Below, one piece after another: positions 1 through 9,212 of a stretch of 64,000 nt of DNA (within the stretch, counting starts at the first letter, position 1; each line of letters starts with the position of its first letter). The position numbers were made by a program, and so were the translations under genes. The notes under the pieces were generated by a model. The model made no database searches. It saw only the letters and a list, made by a program, of their open reading frames with translations, and was not told the DNA's origin. Origin of the DNA: an uncultured Amaricoccus sp. (GTDB lineage: Bacteria > Pseudomonadota > Alphaproteobacteria > Rhodobacterales > Rhodobacteraceae); assembly GCF_937891315.1 (NCBI RefSeq), contig NZ_CALAGI010000105.1:12541-76540 (forward strand), given 5' to 3'.

Positions 1-957
1 CAGAAGCAGGGAATCACCTCGATCCTGATCAGCCACAAGCTGAACGAGATCAGCCGGGTCGCCGACCGCATCACCGTTTTGCGCGACGGGTCGACGGTCA
101 GCACGCTCGACACCGCCGCCGAGGAGATCAGCGAGGATCACATCATCCGCGACATGGTCGGTCGCTCGATGTCGGACCGCTATCCGCACCGGGAGCCCAA
201 GGTCGGCGAAATGCTGTTCGAGATCGAAGGCTGGAACGTCTTTCACCAGGTCCATTCCGACCGGCAGCAGATCCACGACGTGTCGCTGAACGTGCGGGCC
301 GGCGAGATCGTCGGCATCGCCGGGCTGATGGGCTCGGGCCGCACCGAACTGGCGATGAGCATCTTCGGCCGGTCCTACGGACACCATATAACCGGCGTCG
401 CCAAGTTGCATGGCAAGCCGATCGATGTGAGCACCGTCGGGCACGCGGTCGCGTCCGGGCTCGCCTATGTCACCGAGGATCGCAAGGGGCTCGGGCTGAT
501 CCTCGAGGATCACATCACCAACAACATTACCCTCGCCAACCTGCCGGGGGTGGCGAAGGCGGGGGTGATCGACGCCCATCTCGAGCGGCAGGTGGCGCTC
601 GACTATCGGCGGCGGATGAATATCCGCTGCTCGTCGGTCTACCAGAAGGTGCTGAACCTGTCCGGCGGCAACCAGCAGAAGGTGGTGCTGTCGAAGTGGC
701 TGTTCTCCGGCCCCGAGGTGCTGATCCTCGACGAACCGACGCGCGGCATCGACGTCGGCGCGAAATACGAGATCTACACGCTGATCAACGCGCTGGCCGA
801 GCAGGGCAAGGGGGTGCTGATGATCTCGTCGGAAATGCCCGAACTGATCGGCATGTGCGACCGCGTGTATGTGATGAACGAAGGCGCCATGGTGGGCGAA
901 CTGGCGGCGGCGGATGCCAGCCAGGAACGCATCATGCGCATGATCCTGAACGGATAG
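1..957 (+). CDS. gguA: Sugar ABC transporter ATP-binding protein GguA (5' truncated by window edge)
   Basis: ATPase of a CUT2-type (ribose/xylose class) sugar importer, coupling cytoplasmic ATP hydrolysis to monosaccharide uptake. The frame is open from base 1, so the start lies outside the window; about 318 residues of a usual ~510 are visible. What remains is the end of the first ABC domain (switch-like ISHKLNEI, then VADRITVLRDG) and all of the second: LSGGNQQKV signature, LILDEPTRGIDVGAK Walker B/D-loop, and ISSEMPEL at the usual switch position. The second ABC domain has a degenerate Walker A (GLMGSGRTEL), normal in this family. The stop is 4 bases before the permease start, so the two are one operon. 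The order ATPase, permease, gguC matches the chvE-gguABC arrangement of rhizobia, so a ChvE-type binding protein is expected just upstream. Naming rests on this context. Confidence 0.85.
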   Translation, partial: QKQGITSILISHKLNEISRVADRITVLRDGSTVSTLDTAAEEISEDHIIRDMVGRSMSDRYPHREPKVGEMLFEIEGWNVFHQVHSDRQQIHDVSLNVRAGEIVGIAGLMGSGRTELAMSIFGRSYGHHITGVAKLHGKPIDVSTVGHAVASGLAYVTEDRKGLGLILEDHITNNITLANLPGVAKAGVIDAHLERQVALDYRRRMNIRCSSVYQKVLNLSGGNQQKVVLSKWLFSGPEVLILDEPTRGIDVGAKYEIYTLINALAEQGKGVLMISSEMPELIGMCDRVYVMNEGAMVGELAAADASQERIMRMILNG

Positions 958-961
958 AACC

Positions 962-2149
962 ATGGCAAGCATCCCGGACAGTCAGACCAGCGCGACGATG
1001 GGCAACCATCTGAAGGCGAACTTCCGCGAATACGGCATGTTGATGGCGCTGGTCATCATCATGGCTTTCTTCGAGTTCATGACCGGCGGCGTGCTGCTGC
1101 GGCCGCTGAACCTGACCAACCTGTTCCTGCAGAACAGCTATATCGTCATCATGGCGCTCGGCATGCTGCTGGTGATCGTGTCGGGTCATATCGACCTCAG
1201 CGTCGGCTCGGTCTGCGGTTTCGTCGGCGGGATCGCCGGTGTCGCGATCGTCACCCACGGCTATCCCGTGGTACCGACCGTCATCTTCTGTCTGGCGGTC
1301 GGCGCGGCGATCGGCGCGGCGCAGGGCTACTGGATCGCCTACTGGCGGATACCGTCGTTCATCGTAACCTTGGCCGGCATGCTGGTTTTTCGCGGGTTGA
1401 ACCTCGCGCTGCTGAACGGCGAGTCGATCGGGCCGTTCCCGAAATCGTTCCAGTTGTTGAGCTCGGGCTTCGTGCCGGACCTGTTCGGCGGCGCCGGTCT
1501 GAACATGACGGCGCTGGTGCTGGGCTGCGGCGCGGCCGCGGTGCTGGTCTGGGGCGCGGTTCGGACCCGGGCGAAGCAGGCGAAATACGATTCGGTGGAG
1601 GAGCCCTTCGCCTTCTTCCTCCTGAAGAACGGCATCATCGCGTTTGCCATCGTCTATATCAGCTTCCTGCTGGCGACCGCGCGTGGCCTGCCGAACGTCC
1701 TGATCACCATGGCGGTGCTGATCGCCGCCTATACCTTCGTCACCAACAAGACGACGATCGGCCGGCGGATCTATGCGCTGGGCGGGAACGAAAAGGCGGC
1801 CAAGCTGTCGGGCATCCGCACCAACCGGCTGGTCTTCCTCGTCTTCACCAACATGGGGATGCTGGCGGCGCTGGCCGGCTTGATCATCGCCGCGCGGCTG
1901 AATTCGGCGACGCCGAGCGCCGGCGTTTCGTTCGAGCTCGACGTGATCGCCGCCTGCTTCATCGGCGGTGCCTCGGCCTCGGGTGGCGTGGGGCGGATCG
2001 TCGGCGCGGTGATCGGCGCCTTCATCATGGGGGTGATGAACAACGGCATGTCGATCATGGGCGTCGGCATCGATTTCCAGCAGGTGATCAAGGGGCTGGT
2101 CCTGCTCGCGGCCGTGATCTTCGACGTCTACAACAAGAACAAGGCCTGA
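962..2149 (+). CDS. gguB: Sugar ABC transporter permease GguB
   Basis: Inner-membrane permease of the CUT2 sugar importer (395 aa, normal length). It is strongly hydrophobic, with about ten predicted membrane spans and the family motif region MLLVIVSGHIDLSVGSVCGF (residues ~70-90). The C-terminal part contains the conserved GGASASGGVGRIVGAVIGA stretch. Start ATG at 962 lies 4 bases after the gguA stop and the next gene begins 4 bases after its stop, a tight operon. The likely substrate is a pentose or hexose such as arabinose, galactose or xylose, inferred from the gguC neighbour; the permease sequence does not fix it. Confidence 0.85.
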   Translation: MASIPDSQTSATMGNHLKANFREYGMLMALVIIMAFFEFMTGGVLLRPLNLTNLFLQNSYIVIMALGMLLVIVSGHIDLSVGSVCGFVGGIAGVAIVTHGYPVVPTVIFCLAVGAAIGAAQGYWIAYWRIPSFIVTLAGMLVFRGLNLALLNGESIGPFPKSFQLLSSGFVPDLFGGAGLNMTALVLGCGAAAVLVWGAVRTRAKQAKYDSVEEPFAFFLLKNGIIAFAIVYISFLLATARGLPNVLITMAVLIAAYTFVTNKTTIGRRIYALGGNEKAAKLSGIRTNRLVFLVFTNMGMLAALAGLIIAARLNSATPSAGVSFELDVIAACFIGGASASGGVGRIVGAVIGAFIMGVMNNGMSIMGVGIDFQQVIKGLVLLAAVIFDVYNKNKA

Positions 2150-2153
2150 CGAC

Positions 2154-3128
2154 ATGCGGATCTCGCAGGTGATCGACAGCGATGGCGCGCGCCGGGTGGT
2201 GATGCGCGACGGCGCGGTGGCGCGCCTCGTGGCCGGCGCCGACACGACCTACAACCTCGCGCAGGAGGCGATCCTCGCCGGGCAGAGCCTCGCCGGGGTC
2301 ATCGCCGCCCATGGCCTCGCCGAGCCGATCGATCTCGCCACGGCGCTGCGCGAGGGGCGGGTGCTGACCCCGATCGATCATCCCGACCCGGCGCATCTGC
2401 ATCTGACCGGGACGGGCCTCACCCATCTCGGCAGCGCCACGACGCGCGACGCGATGCATGCCGGGGTGGAGACGCTGACCGACTCGATGAAGATGTTCCG
2501 CATGGGCGTCGAGGGCGGCAAGCCGGCCGAATTGCCGGGGGTTCAGCCCGAGTGGTTCTACAAGGGCAACGGAACCCAGGCCGTGGCCCCCGGCGCCGCG
2601 CTGGTCAGCCCTTCCTTCGCGCGGGACGGCGGCGAGGAGCCGGAGATCGCCGGCATCTATCTGATCGGACCCGACGGTGTGCCGCGACGCCTCGGCTTCG
2701 CGCTCGCCAACGAATTCTCCGACCATGTGACGGAGCGGGTGAACTACCTGTTCCTGGCGCATTCCAAGCTGCGCCCGGCGTCCTTCGGGCCGGAGATCCT
2801 GCTCGGCGATCTGCCCCGGGACGTGCGCGGCACCAGCCGGATCCTGCGCGGTGGAGCGGTGATCTGGGAAAGGCCGTTCCTCTCCGGCGAGGCGAACATG
2901 AGCCACAGCATCGCCAATCTCGAGCACCATCATTTCAAGTATGCGCTGTTCCGCGAGCCGGGCGAGGTGCATGTCCACATGCTCGGCACCGCGACGCTGA
3001 GCTTCGCCGACGGGATCGAGACCCGCGAGGGCGATGTCTTCGAGATCACCGCCGACGCCTTCGGCCTGCCGCTGCGCAACGCGCTGCGGATCGCGGCGCC
3101 GGAGCCCGTCCTGGTGCGGGCGCTCTGA
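2154..3128 (+). CDS. gguC: GguC / AraD1-family protein (fumarylacetoacetate-hydrolase fold)
   Basis: 324-residue protein of the GguC/AraD1 family, related to the fumarylacetoacetate hydrolase superfamily that acts on 2-keto-3-deoxy sugar acids. The core features of the fold are visible: PEWFYKGNG, GGEEPEIAGIY with the acidic metal-binding EEPE, and LGFALANEFSDHVTE. The family is linked to pentose (L-arabinose) oxidation and travels with gguAB, so it probably processes a sugar-acid intermediate from the imported sugar. The exact reaction cannot be read from the sequence. It is the last gene of the operon: the next gene is convergent and ends 7 bases away. Confidence 0.8.
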   Translation: MRISQVIDSDGARRVVMRDGAVARLVAGADTTYNLAQEAILAGQSLAGVIAAHGLAEPIDLATALREGRVLTPIDHPDPAHLHLTGTGLTHLGSATTRDAMHAGVETLTDSMKMFRMGVEGGKPAELPGVQPEWFYKGNGTQAVAPGAALVSPSFARDGGEEPEIAGIYLIGPDGVPRRLGFALANEFSDHVTERVNYLFLAHSKLRPASFGPEILLGDLPRDVRGTSRILRGGAVIWERPFLSGEANMSHSIANLEHHHFKYALFREPGEVHVHMLGTATLSFADGIETREGDVFEITADAFGLPLRNALRIAAPEPVLVRAL

Positions 3129-3135
3129 TCGTCCT

Positions 3136-4998
3136 TCAGGGGCGCAGGCGGATCCGCTCGTAGGCGGCTTCGAGGCGGCGGGTGAAGCCGGCACTGTCGC
3201 CGAGCGTCCGCGCCCAGGCGTCCCCGGAAAGCCGGCGCTTCAGATCCGCCCGCAACGCCGGATGCGTTGCGATGGCAACGGCGCGCGTCACATAGTCGCC
3301 GAGATCGTCGGCGACGCAGTCCTCGAGGCCGATCGCCGTCAGCAGGCTCGTCGCCATGCGCGCGGCGAAGGCCTGTCCCCGCAAGGTGAGCAGCGGCAGT
3401 CCGACGCGGAGCGCATCCGAGGCAACGGTGCCGGCGTTGTAGGGCGTCGTGTCGAGGAGGAGATCGCCGAGTGCCAGCCGCGCCCGATAGCGCATCGGAT
3501 CGACCCGGGGCGCGAAGATCAAGCGCTCCGCCGCCAGCCCGGCCGCCGTCCAGCGCGCGGTCAACTCGCGCCGGCTGGCCGGATTGTCGTCGACGATCCA
3601 GAGCACAGCGCCGTGGCAGCGGGCGAGGATTTCGAGCCAGGCGTCAAAGAGCGCCGGCGTGATCTTGTAGTGATGCGAGAAGCAGCAGAAGACGCAGGCG
3701 TCCTCCGGCAACCCTTCCTCCGCCCGCGACACCGCCGGCAGGTCCGGCACGCGGCCGTCGTTCGCCTGAAAGCAGCCGTCGAGTCGCAGCGGCGCGGGCG
3801 CGTAGTCGGCGAGGCTTTCGTCCGGGATCGTCACCGCGTCGGCGATCATCCAATCGAGTTCGGGCAGGGGCACCGGCCCGATATAGCCGAGATAGGTCGC
3901 CTGTACCGGCGCCGGCTTCCAGCGCAGCACACCGAGCCGGGCACCGCGGGTAAGGCCGTTGAGATCGACCAGGATGTCGATCTCGTCGCGGCGGATCCGA
4001 CGCGCCGCCGCCGCGTCGTCGAGCGCGGTGATCGGCACATGATGATCGAAGGCGGCGATCACGCGGGCGCGAATGTCGCTGCCGTCCTCCGGCGAGGCGC
4101 AATAGCCGAAGACCTCGAACCGCGCGCGGTCGTGCCGTTCCAGCAGTTCGGCGATCAGGTAGCTCATCGCATGACGGCAGAAGTCGGTGGAGAGATAGCC
4201 GACGCGGATCCGCGAATGGTCATAGCCCGCGGCGGGCGCGAGGCGCTCCGGCGCGGCCGGCACCTTGCGCTCGATCCAGGCGCGGGTGACGCTCGTCTGG
4301 AACGCCGGGTCGTCGCGCAGGGCGAGCGCGGCGAGCGGGCCGCAATTGTGCGCCAGGGTCTCGGCGTCGATGGCGAGGCCCGGCGCCTCGAGCACCGGCC
4401 AGGTCGCCATGCGCTGGCGCAGATGCACGAGATGCTGCTGCACGTCCGGCTGGTCGGGAAAGACGGCGAGCGAGTCGCGCAGTTCCTCCGCCGCCGGCTC
4501 CAGCTGGCGCTGTTCCTCGAGCAGCCGCCCGAGATGCAGGTGGAGAAGCCGCCGCGCGTCGCGACCCGGCACGGCCCGGCGCCAGGCGAGTACGGCTTCC
4601 TCCGGCCGGCCATCGGCTTCCAGCGCAAGGCCGAGATTGATCGCCGCCTCGTGAAAGTCGGGTTTCAGCGCCAGCGCGCGCGCAAAGGCGCGGGCCGCCT
4701 CGCCGGCGCGACCGAGGCGCGCCAGCGAGACGCCGAGGTTGAACCAGACGCCGCAAGCCTCTGGGCGCGCGGGATGCGCGGCCAGCCACCAGTCATAGAG
4801 ATGCGCCGCCGCCTCATCCCCGGCCACGGCCGTCCAGCGGAGCAACTGGTCGAGATCGAACCCGGCGACGATACGCTCCAGCCTTGGTGACTCGCCCAGC
4901 GTCGCGCCCGACAGTCCGCCGGCGCGGGCGAGGATCGCGCCCAGCCAGGCATCGTCTTCCTTGGTCGGCGGCGCCGGAAAGGCGGTCTGGAGCGTCAT
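3136..4998 (-). CDS. SPINDLY/OGT-type protein glycosyltransferase with TPR repeats (GT41)
   Basis: 620-residue protein of the O-linked GlcNAc transferase/SPINDLY family, cytoplasmic enzymes that place a sugar on Ser/Thr of proteins. N-terminal helical region with TPR units (for example VWFNLGVSLARLGRAGEAA and AINLGLALEADGRPEEAV, residues ~80-150). Catalytic half begins near residue 260 (RIRVGYLSTDFCRHAMSYL, holding the family His), then DILVDLNGLTRGARL, the Lys-containing FSHHYKITPALF, and DTTPYNAGTVASDALRVGLP with QAFAARMATSLL. Start ATG at 4998 was chosen because the open frame further upstream runs antisense through the neighbouring repeat gene and shows no family features. It is divergent from the Thr-rich repeat gene at 5279, a plausible substrate (inference). 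The donor sugar, GlcNAc or fucose, cannot be told. Confidence 0.85.
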   Translation of the reverse strand: MTLQTAFPAPPTKEDDAWLGAILARAGGLSGATLGESPRLERIVAGFDLDQLLRWTAVAGDEAAAHLYDWWLAAHPARPEACGVWFNLGVSLARLGRAGEAARAFARALALKPDFHEAAINLGLALEADGRPEEAVLAWRRAVPGRDARRLLHLHLGRLLEEQRQLEPAAEELRDSLAVFPDQPDVQQHLVHLRQRMATWPVLEAPGLAIDAETLAHNCGPLAALALRDDPAFQTSVTRAWIERKVPAAPERLAPAAGYDHSRIRVGYLSTDFCRHAMSYLIAELLERHDRARFEVFGYCASPEDGSDIRARVIAAFDHHVPITALDDAAAARRIRRDEIDILVDLNGLTRGARLGVLRWKPAPVQATYLGYIGPVPLPELDWMIADAVTIPDESLADYAPAPLRLDGCFQANDGRVPDLPAVSRAEEGLPEDACVFCCFSHHYKITPALFDAWLEILARCHGAVLWIVDDNPASRRELTARWTAAGLAAERLIFAPRVDPMRYRARLALGDLLLDTTPYNAGTVASDALRVGLPLLTLRGQAFAARMATSLLTAIGLEDCVADDLGDYVTRAVAIATHPALRADLKRRLSGDAWARTLGDSAGFTRRLEAAYERIRLRP

Positions 4999-5084
4999 GG
5001 CCGGGGTCCCCGTCTGAATGCGCGCCCATAACCGCCGGTCCTGGTGAACAACCGGTAAAGCCGGCGATTCCGCGGCGGGGATAC

Positions 5085-5111
5085 GTCGCGAATTTTCGCC
5101 GTTCTCGCGAC
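5085..5111. promoter_or_regulatory. Inverted repeat in the divergent intergenic region, possible operator
   Basis: Perfect 7-bp inverted repeat GTCGCGA / TCGCGAC with a 13-base spacer, centred near 5098. It lies between the glycosyltransferase start (4998, -) and the repeat-protein start (5279, +), where a shared operator would sit. No convincing -35/-10 pair was found nearby, and short GC-rich repeats of this kind can arise by chance. Confidence 0.3.
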
Positions 5112-5278
5112 AAATGACGGCGATGGACCCGCCGAGTTCACCCTTCGTTTCAGATTTTGGTAACGGCGCTCTGCCAGAAACCGGCCATCCGGAGGCCGAC
5201 AGAAAGTTCGCCCAATGGACCCCGCTGGCAGACGGACCGTCGTTCCAGACCGGGTTTCCCTTTGCTTTGGAGCGCAAA

Positions 5279-8200
5279 ATGTCGGTGATACCCAGCCTGA
5301 CCACCAGCCAGATCGCGGCCCTTCCGACCGAAACCATCGCCGCCCTGACCACGGCGGACATGGCGGCCTTCACCACCGCGCAGATCGTCGCCCTGACCAC
5401 GGCGCAGGCGGCGGCGCTGACCCGGACCCAGGTCGCGGCGCTCGGCACGGCGCAGGTCGCGGCGATGGAGACGGCGGATCTGGCGGCGCTCGGCACCGCG
5501 GTCGTCGCCGGGCTGACCACGGCGCAGATTCCGGCCCTGACCACCGCGCAGATCGCCGCGCTCTCGACCGCGCAGGTCGCCGCGCTGACGGCGGCGCAGG
5601 TCGGCAAGCTCGAGACCGCGGACGTGGCGGCCCTGACCACGGCGCAGGTCGCGGGGATGACCTCGGCCCAGCTCGCCGCGCTCAGTTCGGCGCAGGTGAC
5701 CGCGCTCACCACCGCGCAGGTGGCCGCCCTCGGCACCGCCGCGCTGAAGGGCCTGACCGTCACCGCCGTGAAGGGGCTGGAGACCGCCGACATCGTCGCC
5801 CTCGGCACCGCCCAGGCCGCCGCGCTCACCACCGCGCAGGTCGCCGCGCTCGGAACCGCGCAGATCGCCGCCTTCGAGACGGCCGATCTCGCCGCGCTCG
5901 GCACCGCCGTCGTCGCCGGCCTGACCACCGCGCAGGTGCCGGCGCTGACCACGGCGCAGGTCGCCGCTCTGACCACGGCCCAGACCCGCGCGCTGTCGGT
6001 CGCCGCGATCGCCAAACTCGAAACCGCCGGCATCGCCGCGATGACCACCGATCAGGTCGTCGCGCTCACCACCGGGCAGATCGCCGCGCTGACCACAGCG
6101 CAAGTGCCTTCGCTGACCACCGCGCAGGTCGCCGCTCTGACCACGACGCAGGTCGCGGCGCTCACCGCGAGCCAGGTCGCCAAGGTCGAGACCGCCGATG
6201 TCGCCGCGCTGACCACCACGCAGGTCGCCGCGCTGAGCTCGACGCAGCTCGCGGCGCTCACCTCGGCGCAGGTCGGGGCGCTGACCACCACGCAGATCGC
6301 GGCGATCGGCACCGCGAAGATCGGCGGCCTGTCGAACATCGGCCTCGCCGGCCTCACCACCGCGCAGATCGTGGCGCTCGGCACCGACCAGGCGGCGGCG
6401 CTGTCGGCGCGGCAGGTTTCGGCGCTGACGACGGCGCAACTGGCGGCGATGGAGACGGCGGACGTCGCCGCGCTCGGCAGCGCGGCGATCGCCGCGCTGA
6501 CCTCGACGCAGATTCCCGCGTTGACCACCGCGCAGGTCGCCGGCCTGACCATCGCGCAGGCGAGGGCGTTGACCGCGACCCAGATCGGCGCCATGGAATC
6601 CGCGGATATCGCGGCGCTGACCACCGCCCAGATCGCGGCCATGACTTCGGCGCAGATCGGCGCCCTCGGTTCGGCGCAGGTGACCGCGCTGACCACGGCG
6701 CAGGTCGCGGCGATCGGCACCGCGGCGCTGAAGAGCCTGACCGCGACCGGGATCAAGGGTCTGGAGACCGCGGATATCGTGGCGCTGGCCACCGATCAGG
6801 CGGCCGCCCTTACCGCGACCCAGGTCGTCGGGCTCAGCACCGCGCAGTTCGCGGCGTTCGAGACGGCGGATCTCGCCGCCATGTCGACCGCCGTCGTCGC
6901 CGGCCTGACCACCGCGCAGGTCGTGGCGCTGACCACGGCGCAGGCCGCGGCGCTGACCACCGCGCAAGTGCGCGCGCTGAGCGCCGCGGCGCTGCCGAAG
7001 GTCGAGACCGCCGATCTGGCCGCGCTGACCACGACGCAGATCGCGGCGCTGACCACGGCGCAGGTGCCGATGCTGACCACGGCGCAGGTCGCCGCGCTGA
7101 CCACGGCGCAGGTCGTGGCACTCGGTACCGCCGGGATCGCCGCGCTCAGCTCGGCGCAGATCGCCGCGCTGGAGACCGCGGACGTCGCTGCGCTGACCAC
7201 CGACCAGATGGTCGCGCTTTCGACCGCGCAGATCGGCGCCTTCGGCTCGGCCCAGCTCGCGGCCATGTCTCGGCCGCAGGTCGAAAATCTCGGCGTGCGC
7301 GTCTCGGGCATCGCCCCGACCGCGATCCGCGGGCTGAGCACCCAGGCCATCGTCGGCATCGCCGGCGCCAGTTGGGCCGGACTGAGCTCGGCGCAGATCG
7401 CCGGCCTGACCACCACGCAGATCCCGGCGATCGAGGTCGGCGATTTCGGCGCCATCTCGACCGCCGCGATCAAGGGCCTCACCTCGGCGCAGGTCGTCGC
7501 CTTGACCACCGACCAGGTCGTCGGCATGACCTCGGCGCAGGCCGCCGCGTTGACCACGACGGCGATCGCCGCGTTCCAGACCGTCGATATCCAGGCGCTG
7601 ACCCCGACGCATACCGCCGCCTTCGGCTCGGCGCAGATCGCCGCGCTGACCACGACGCAGCTGCGGGCCGTGGATACCGGCGACCTCGGGGCGGTGACCA
7701 CCGCCGCGATCAAGGGGCTGACCACCGCTCAGGCGGCCGCGCTGACCACCGACCAGGTCGCGGCCCTGACCACCGCGCAGGTGGCGGCGCTGACCGTCAC
7801 GGCGCTGACCAGCCTGACGACGGCGGAGATCGTCGCGCTCTCGACCGGGCAGATCGCCGCGATGACCACCGCGCAGGTCGGGGCGCTGACCTCGGCTCAG
7901 GTCGTGGCGCTCTCGACCGCGCAGGCCGCGGCGCTGACCACGGCGCAGGTGCGGGCGCTGTCCGCCGCGACGCTGCCCAAGATGGAGACCGCCGACCTCG
8001 CCGCGCTGACCACGGCGCAGATCGCGGCTTTGACCACGTCGCAGGTGATGGCGCTGACCACCGCGCAGGTGCCGGCGCTGACCACCGCGCAGGTCGCGGC
8101 CCTGACGACCGCGCAGATCGCGGCGCTGACCGCGACGCAGGTCGCGAAGGTCGAGACCGCCGACGTGGCGGCGCTGACCACGGCGCAGGTGGCGGCGCTG

Positions 8201-9193
8201 ACCTCCACCCAGCTCGCCGGTCTCACATCGGCGCAGGTCGGCGCGCTCTCGACCGCGCAGCTCGCGGCGATCACCACCGCGAGGATCAGCGGCCTTTCCA
8301 CGGCCGGCATCGTCGGCCTCACCACCGCGCAGGTCGCGGCCTTGAGCACGGATCAGGCGGCGGCGCTCGCCGCGCGGCATGTCGCGGCGCTTGGCACCGA
8401 CCAGATCGCGGCGCTGGAGACCGCCGATCTCGCGGCGCTGACCACGGCGGCGATCGCCGGCCTGACCACCGCGCAGGTGCCGGCGCTGACCACGGCGCAG
8501 GTCGCGGCGCTGACCACGGCGCAGATCCGGGCGATCTCCGCGACGAACATCGCCCGGCTCGAGACCGCGGACGTGGCGGCTCTGACCACGGCGCAGGTCG
8601 CCGCGATGACCACCGGCCAGGTCGCCGGCCTGACCTCCGGCCAGATCGTGGCGCTCACCACCGGCCAGGTGGCGGCGCTGACCACGGCGCAGATCGCGGC
8701 GATGCCGGCGACTTCGGTGGCGAAGCTCGAGACGGCGGATATCGCGGCGCTCGGAACCGGTCAGGTCGCGGCGTTCGGCAGCGCCCAGGTCGCGGCGCTG
8801 ACCACCGCGCAGGTGGCGGCGATCGAGACGGCGGATCTGGCGGCGCTGACCACGGCGGCGCTGAAGGGGCTGACCACCGCGCAGGTGCCGGCGCTGACGA
8901 CGGCGCAGGTCGGGGCGCTGACCACGGCGCAGGTGGCCTCGATCGCCTCGACGCTGGTCGGCAAGCTCGGCACGGCCCAGGTCGTCGCCCTGACCGCCCC
9001 GGCGATCACCGCGCTGACCACGGCGCAGATGGGGGCGCTGACCACGGCGCAGATCTCGGCGCTGACCACGACCCAGATCGCCGCGCTGGAGACGGTGGAT
9101 ATCAAGGCGCTGAGCACCGCCCAGGTCGCCGCCTTCACCACCAGCCAGATCGGCGCGATGAGCAGCGCGCAGGTGAACGCCCTGTTCCTCTGA
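5279..9193 (+). CDS. Thr-rich octad-repeat protein, function unknown
   Basis: 1304-residue protein made almost entirely of an 8-residue unit with consensus T-T-A-Q-[VI]-A-A-L, repeated about 160 times. Hydrophobic residues hold positions 5 and 8, Thr positions 1-2, and Gln is usual at 4; about two of every eight residues are Thr. There is no obvious signal peptide, membrane span or C-terminal secretion motif; a short irregular stretch at 7275-7385 breaks the phase. Start ATG at 5279 has a good ribosome site (GGAG, 6 bases upstream) and begins the repeat after six residues; an in-frame ATG at 5114 has no such site. I do not recognise a family with known function. The regular amphipathic period suggests a solenoid or filament. 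The divergent neighbour is a Ser/Thr glycosyltransferase, which may modify it (inference). Followed by a likely terminator. Confidence 0.85.
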   Translation: MSVIPSLTTSQIAALPTETIAALTTADMAAFTTAQIVALTTAQAAALTRTQVAALGTAQVAAMETADLAALGTAVVAGLTTAQIPALTTAQIAALSTAQVAALTAAQVGKLETADVAALTTAQVAGMTSAQLAALSSAQVTALTTAQVAALGTAALKGLTVTAVKGLETADIVALGTAQAAALTTAQVAALGTAQIAAFETADLAALGTAVVAGLTTAQVPALTTAQVAALTTAQTRALSVAAIAKLETAGIAAMTTDQVVALTTGQIAALTTAQVPSLTTAQVAALTTTQVAALTASQVAKVETADVAALTTTQVAALSSTQLAALTSAQVGALTTTQIAAIGTAKIGGLSNIGLAGLTTAQIVALGTDQAAALSARQVSALTTAQLAAMETADVAALGSAAIAALTSTQIPALTTAQVAGLTIAQARALTATQIGAMESADIAALTTAQIAAMTSAQIGALGSAQVTALTTAQVAAIGTAALKSLTATGIKGLETADIVALATDQAAALTATQVVGLSTAQFAAFETADLAAMSTAVVAGLTTAQVVALTTAQAAALTTAQVRALSAAALPKVETADLAALTTTQIAALTTAQVPMLTTAQVAALTTAQVVALGTAGIAALSSAQIAALETADVAALTTDQMVALSTAQIGAFGSAQLAAMSRPQVENLGVRVSGIAPTAIRGLSTQAIVGIAGASWAGLSSAQIAGLTTTQIPAIEVGDFGAISTAAIKGLTSAQVVALTTDQVVGMTSAQAAALTTTAIAAFQTVDIQALTPTHTAAFGSAQIAALTTTQLRAVDTGDLGAVTTAAIKGLTTAQAAALTTDQVAALTTAQVAALTVTALTSLTTAEIVALSTGQIAAMTTAQVGALTSAQVVALSTAQAAALTTAQVRALSAATLPKMETADLAALTTAQIAALTTSQVMALTTAQVPALTTAQVAALTTAQIAALTATQVAKVETADVAALTTAQVAALTSTQLAGLTSAQVGALSTAQLAAITTARISGLSTAGIVGLTTAQVAALSTDQAAALAARHVAALGTDQIAALETADLAALTTAAIAGLTTAQVPALTTAQVAALTTAQIRAISATNIARLETADVAALTTAQVAAMTTGQVAGLTSGQIVALTTGQVAALTTAQIAAMPATSVAKLETADIAALGTGQVAAFGSAQVAALTTAQVAAIETADLAALTTAALKGLTTAQVPALTTAQVGALTTAQVASIASTLVGKLGTAQVVALTAPAITALTTAQMGALTTAQISALTTTQIAALETVDIKALSTAQVAAFTTSQIGAMSSAQVNALFL
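5297..9184 (+). repeat. 24-bp tandem repeat array with a 984-bp higher-order period
   Basis: The coding repeat has a 24-bp unit (8 codons). A variant octad starting E-T-A-D marks a second order: counted in octads, the spacings between E-T-A-D units run 6, 7, 4, 6, 7, 11 and then start again. The cycle is 41 octads, 328 residues or 984 bp. The first marker GAG lies at 5468 and its counterpart at 6452, exactly 984 bases apart. The next would fall at 7436 and is at 7433, after the irregular stretch. The last cycle is incomplete. This suggests growth by duplication of ~1-kb blocks followed by divergence. Confidence 0.8.
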
Positions 9194-9212
9194 CCGCGAC
9201 CTTCCCGCGCAG

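Noticed and set aside
5150..8380. 1076-residue open frame on the minus strand
   Set aside because: It is the mirror of the 24-bp repeat; the Arg/Gly-rich product is an artefact of repeat period and GC content, with no start signal.
5279..9193. Regular 24-bp repeats considered as a CRISPR array
   Set aside because: The repeats are directly adjacent with no spacers and keep an open reading frame.
5279..9193. Resemblance of LTTAQV to the start of TALE repeats (LTPEQVV)
   Set aside because: The period is 8 residues, not ~34, and no variable diresidue pattern exists.
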